Positions 60,301 to 64,000 of a stretch of 64,000 bases of DNA are shown in pieces. The stretch spans positions 3,410,001 through 3,474,000 of the forward strand of contig JAGKQI010000091.1 in NCBI GenBank assembly GCA_018806915.1, read 5' to 3'. The notes under the pieces are model-generated. The model was not told where the DNA came from, searched no databases, and saw only the letters and a list, made by a program, of their open reading frames with translations. Numbering within the stretch: the first letter of the stretch is position 1; each line of letters begins with the position of its first letter. The stretch is from Phytophthora colocasiae (lineage: Eukaryota > Oomycota > Peronosporomycetes > Peronosporales > Peronosporaceae). The position numbers and the translations under genes are program-made.

Positions 60301-63300
60301 ATCGGCGGGGTCAGGAGTCCCCCTCAGCCGGTTTGCCCCTCTGTCAGGGTCCCCTTTGCCCTGTATCGTGGGGTCCCCAACCCAAAGTTAACAGTTTTGG
60401 GCACCTCGATATCACTAGTTTGGGGTTTTGAACTCCTTCGCCAGACAGAAGAAGCTCAGGAGGGCCAAGTTGGTGCAAAATTCGCGCGAAAAAAACAGCC
60501 ACTCGTAAGATATCGATGTCTACATGGTTCACTATGAGAATGGACATAGAAGGGCGTGTATACACGCAATAACCAATCAGCGATTAGATTGTAATACTGC
60601 AGCAACTACAGACCTGGCGGGCCTGAAATTTCGCAAGGGTGTCTGTTTGACCATACCGAATCCGACTACAAACCACAGACAGCCGTTTTATGTCAAGTTC
60701 GTAGCCAATCAGCGGATAGAAGCAGCCTGCAACAACATTACAGTGGCTACTAGTACACTCGCGGATAGAAAGCACGACACGGAATACACGCAGCATACAT
60801 GCTCGGTTTCGTGCTGCAAACAGGTGGTATACGTATATACATAGTCGGTGCACATCCTAGAAGCGGAAAAGTGTGTCGTTTGTTTCCTCCCACGTGCGTG
60901 TTCGCGTGCATTGTATACGCCATCTTTACATAGACGGGGCGGAATGGTTGTGCACATACATGACCCGCCACCGGTACCACTCGACGCGCCTTGATCCGTA
61001 GATACGATTTGCGCCGCGACTTGCCCGCTACCGCCAACTACAACGCACACAGTCTCGTCTCAAAGTTTGTCCTCCGGCCCCACGATCCGGCGCAACCCTA
61101 TATATATGTTTCAGCCGATACACGTGTATCGGCGGGGTCAGAGGTCCCCCTCAGCCGGTTTGCCCCTCTGTCAGGGTCCCCTTTGCCCTGTATCGTGGGG
61201 TCCCCCAACCCAAAGTTAACAGTTTTGGGCACCTCGATATCACTAGTTTGGGGTTTTGAACTCCTTCGCCAGACAGAAGAAGCTCAGGAGGGCCAAGTTG
61301 GTGCAAAATTCGCGCGAAAAAAACAGCCACTCGTAAGATATCGATGTCTACATGGTTCACTATGAGAATGGACATAGAAGGGCGTGTATACACGCAATAA
61401 CCAATCAGCGATTAGATTGTAATACTGCAGCAACTACAGACCTGGCGGGCCTGAAATTTCGCAAGGGTGTCTGTTTGACCATACCGAATCCGACTACAAA
61501 CCACAGACAGCCGTTTTATGTCAAGTTCGTAGCCAATCAGCGGATAGAAGCAGCCTGCAACAACATTACAGTGGCTACTAGTACACTCGCGGATAGAAAG
61601 CACGACACGGAATACACGCAGCATACATGCTCGGTTTCGTGCTGCAAACAGGTGGTATACGTATATACATAGTCGGTGCACATCCTAGAAGCGGAAAAGT
61701 GTGTCGTTTGTTTCCTCCCACGTGCGTGTTCGCGTGCATTGTATACGCCATCTTTACATAGACGGGGCGGAATGGTTGTGCACATACATGACCCGCCACC
61801 GGTACCACTCGACGCGCCTTGATCCGTAGATACGATTTGCGCCGCGACTTGCCCGCTACCGCCAACTACAACGCACACAGTCTCGTCTCAAAGTTTGTCC
61901 TCCGGCCCCACGATCCGGCGCAACCCTATATATATGTTTCAGCCGATACACGTGTATCGGCGGGGTCCGGGGGTCCCCCTCAACCGGTTTGCCCCTCTGT
62001 CGGGGGTCCCCTTTGCCCTGTATCGTGGGGTCCCCCAACCCAAAGTTAACAGTTTTGGGCACCTCGATATCACTAGTTTGGGGTTTTGAACTCCTTCGCC
62101 AGACAGAAGAAGCTCAGGAGGGCCAAGTTGGTGCAAAATTCGCGCGAAAAAAACAGCCACTCGTAAGATATCGATGTCTACATGGTTCACTATGAGAATG
62201 GACATAGAAGGGCGTGTATACACGCAATAACCAATCAGCGATTAGATTGTAATACTGCAGCAACTACAGACCTGGCGGGCCTGAAATTTCGCAAGGGTGT
62301 CTTTTTGACCATACCGAATCCGACTACAAACCACAGACAGCCGTTTTATGTCAAGTTCGTAGCCAATCAGCGGATAGAAGCAGCCTGCAACAACATTACA
62401 GTGGCTACTAGTACACTCGCGGATAGAAAGCACGACACGGAATACACGCAGCATACATGCTCGGTTTCGTGCTGCAAACAGGTGGTATACGTATATACAT
62501 AGTCGGTGCACATCCTAGAAGCGGAAAAGTGTGTCGTTTGTTTCCTCCCACGTGCGTGTTCGCGTGCATTGTATACGCCATCTTTACATAGACGGGGCGG
62601 AATGGTTGTGCACATACATGACCCGCCACCGGTACCACTCGACGCGCCTTGATCCGTAGATACGATTTGCGCCGCGACTTGCCCGCTACCGCCAACTACA
62701 ACGCACACAGTCTCGTCTCAAAGTTTGTCCTCCGGCCCCACGATCCGGCGCAACCCTATATATATGTTTCAGCCGATACACGTGTATCGGCGGGGTCAGG
62801 AGTCCCCCTCAGCCGGTTTGCCCCTCTGTCAGGGTCCCCTTTGCCCTGTATCGTGGGGTCCCCCAACCCAAAGTTAACAGTTTTGGGCACCTCGATATCA
62901 CTAGTTTGGGGTTTTGAACTCCTTCGCCAGACAGAAGAAGCTCAGGAGGGCCAAGTTGGTGCAAAATTCGCGCGAAAAAAACAGCCACTCGTAAGATATC
63001 GATGTCTACATGGTTCACTATGAGAATGGACATAGAAGGGCGTGTATACACGCAATAACCAATCAGCGATTAGATTGTAATACTGCAGCAACTACAGACC
63101 TGGCGGGCCTGAAATTTCGCAAGGGTGTCTGTTTGACCATACCGAATCCGACTACAAACCACAGACAGCCGTTTTATGTCAAGTTCGTAGCCAATCAGCG
63201 GATAGAAGCAGCCTGCAACAACATTACAGTGGCTACTAGTACACTCGCGGATAGAAAGCACGACACGGAATACACGCAGCATACATGCTCGGTTTCGTGC

Positions 63301-64000
63301 TGCAAACAGGTGGTATACGTATATACATAGTCGGTGCACATCCTAGAAGCGGAAAAGTGTGTCGTTTGTTTCCTCCCACGTGCGTGTTCGCGTGCATTGT
63401 ATACGCCATCTTTACATAGACGGGGCGGAATGGTTGTGCACATACATGACCCGCCACCGGTACCACTCGACGCGCCTTGATCCGTAGATACGATTTGCGC
63501 CGCGACTTGCCCGCTACCGCCAACTACAACGCACACAGTCTCGTCTCAAAGTTTGTCCTCCGGCCCCACGATCCGGCGCAACCCTATATATATGTTTCAG
63601 CCGATACACGTGTATCGGCGGGGTCAGGAGTCCCCCTCAGCCGGTTTGCCCCTCTGTCAGGGTCCCCTTTGCCCTGTATCGTGGGGTCCCCCAACCCAAA
63701 GTTAACAGTTTTGGGCACCTCGATATGACTAGTTTGGGGTTTTTAAATCCTTCGCCAGACAGAAGATGTTCATGAGGGCCATGTTGGTTCATATTTCGCG
63801 CGAAAAAATAAAGCCACTCGTAAGATATCGATGTCTACATGGTTCACTATGAGAATGGACATAGAAGGGCGTGTATACACGCAATAACCAATCAGCGATT
63901 AGATTGTAATACTGCAGCAACTACAGACCTGGCGGGCCTGAAATTTCGCAAAGGGTGTCTGTTTGACCATACCGAATCCGACTACAAACCACAGACAGCC
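45338..64000 (+). repeat. 829-bp satellite array, 22 full units plus 0.5, running off the window
   Basis: Units begin at CCTATATATATG: 45341, 46174, 47006, 47836, 48663, 49490, 50319, 51147, 51978, 52809, 53636, 54465, 55290, 56120, 56950, 57780, 58609, 59438, 60270, 61097, 61925, 62755, 63583 (spacing 825-833). Length varies mainly in an A-run (6-10 A) and in G/C-runs of the GGGGTC..GTCCCC part. Elsewhere units differ by a handful of bases. A 106-codon frame (at 45601-45921 and equivalents, MVHYENGHRRACIHAITNQR at its start) and minus-strand frames of 89-113 codons recur, but are disrupted in some units (an extra base in units 10, 11, 23) and look like by-products of homogeneity, not genes. 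Head-to-tail, one orientation throughout. Confidence 0.98.
45359..45376. promoter_or_regulatory. 18-bp perfect palindrome near each satellite unit start
   Basis: CCGATACACGTGTATCGG, with the E/G-box CACGTG at its centre, lies 8 bp after TATATATATG and is unchanged in every unit I checked. A second palindromic element follows (GGGGTC..GTCCCC, variable). The combination of an A/T-box and a conserved palindrome looks like a protein-binding or promoter site repeated every 829 bp. Confidence 0.7.

Noticed and set aside
45601..63330. Recurring 106-codon plus-strand frame and 89-, 95- and 113-codon minus-strand frames in each satellite unit as a multicopy gene family
   Set aside because: They overlap each other on both strands, are disrupted by a one-base insertion in units 10, 11 and 23 and by other changes in unit 18, and show no synonymous bias; they persist only because the units are nearly identical.
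45338..64000. rDNA intergenic spacer or 5S array
   Set aside because: No 18S, 28S or 5S sequence recognised in or beside the units.

Overview
The window reads as a transposon-rich, probably heterochromatic stretch of an oomycete nuclear genome (Phytophthora or downy-mildew type). The evidence is: decayed copies of eukaryotic genes (Argonaute, a KDM5-type histone demethylase, adrenodoxin reductase, transketolase, a flagellar CFAP298-like gene), introns of about 50-65 bp with GT...AG ends, and chromodomain Ty3/Gypsy retrotransposons, one with a second RNase H of the kind described in oomycete and plant elements. I saw no prokaryotic features, CRISPR arrays, rRNA or tRNA genes.

Layout. (1) 1-10.9 kb is a graveyard of host-gene pieces in both orientations, each cut out of the middle of a different gene and carrying frameshifts or stops: SUMO-like, adrenodoxin reductase, transketolase, a UBR-like E3, shuffled Argonaute parts, an intact 204-aa coiled-coil ORF, an IQ-motif gene with introns, an exportin-T piece, a KDM5-like demethylase and CFAP298. 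Two clusters of AACCGGTT-like motifs lie at 6.2 and 10.9 kb. (2) 11.2-12.3 kb is a 3'-truncated hAT transposase. (3) 12.9-15.5 kb is a relic related to the giant element described below. (4) 15.5-21.0 kb is element A, a decayed minus-strand Gypsy pol with a convergent plus-strand ORF between pol and its 3' LTR. (5) 21.05-25.72 kb is element B, a plus-strand Gypsy (LTR, gag, protease, RT, RNase H, start of integrase). (6) 25.72-43.27 kb is element C, a young, nearly intact 17.5-kb Gypsy on the minus strand with LTRs of 1.84 and 2.0 kb, inserted into the integrase gene of B. Removing C and one copy of the 4-bp duplication GGTT restores B's reading frame across the junction. (7) 43.3-45.3 kb holds a 118-bp tandem repeat and a diverged satellite of about 160-180 bp. 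(8) 45.34-64.0 kb is a homogeneous satellite array of about 829-bp units (22 full units plus half), running off the window end.

The elements are the functional story. C encodes, on the minus strand, two or three leading ORFs, Gag with zinc knuckles, protease, and RT-RNase H-RNase H-integrase-chromodomain; a PBS and a PPT sit at the expected ends. On the opposite strand, starting 56 bp inside the 3' LTR, C carries a large extra ORF of about 1,090 codons with two frameshifts. Element A independently has an antisense ORF in the same place. Several ORFs of C carry SUMO-interaction-like (VIDL-type) motifs and psi-K-x-E motifs.

The most unusual signal is in elements A and B: their LTRs and protein-coding sequence are built from closely packed short perfect inverted repeats (arms 5-11 bp, loops mostly 0-11 nt, about one per 40 nt where I counted). 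C and the rest of the window lack this density. I know of no description of this.
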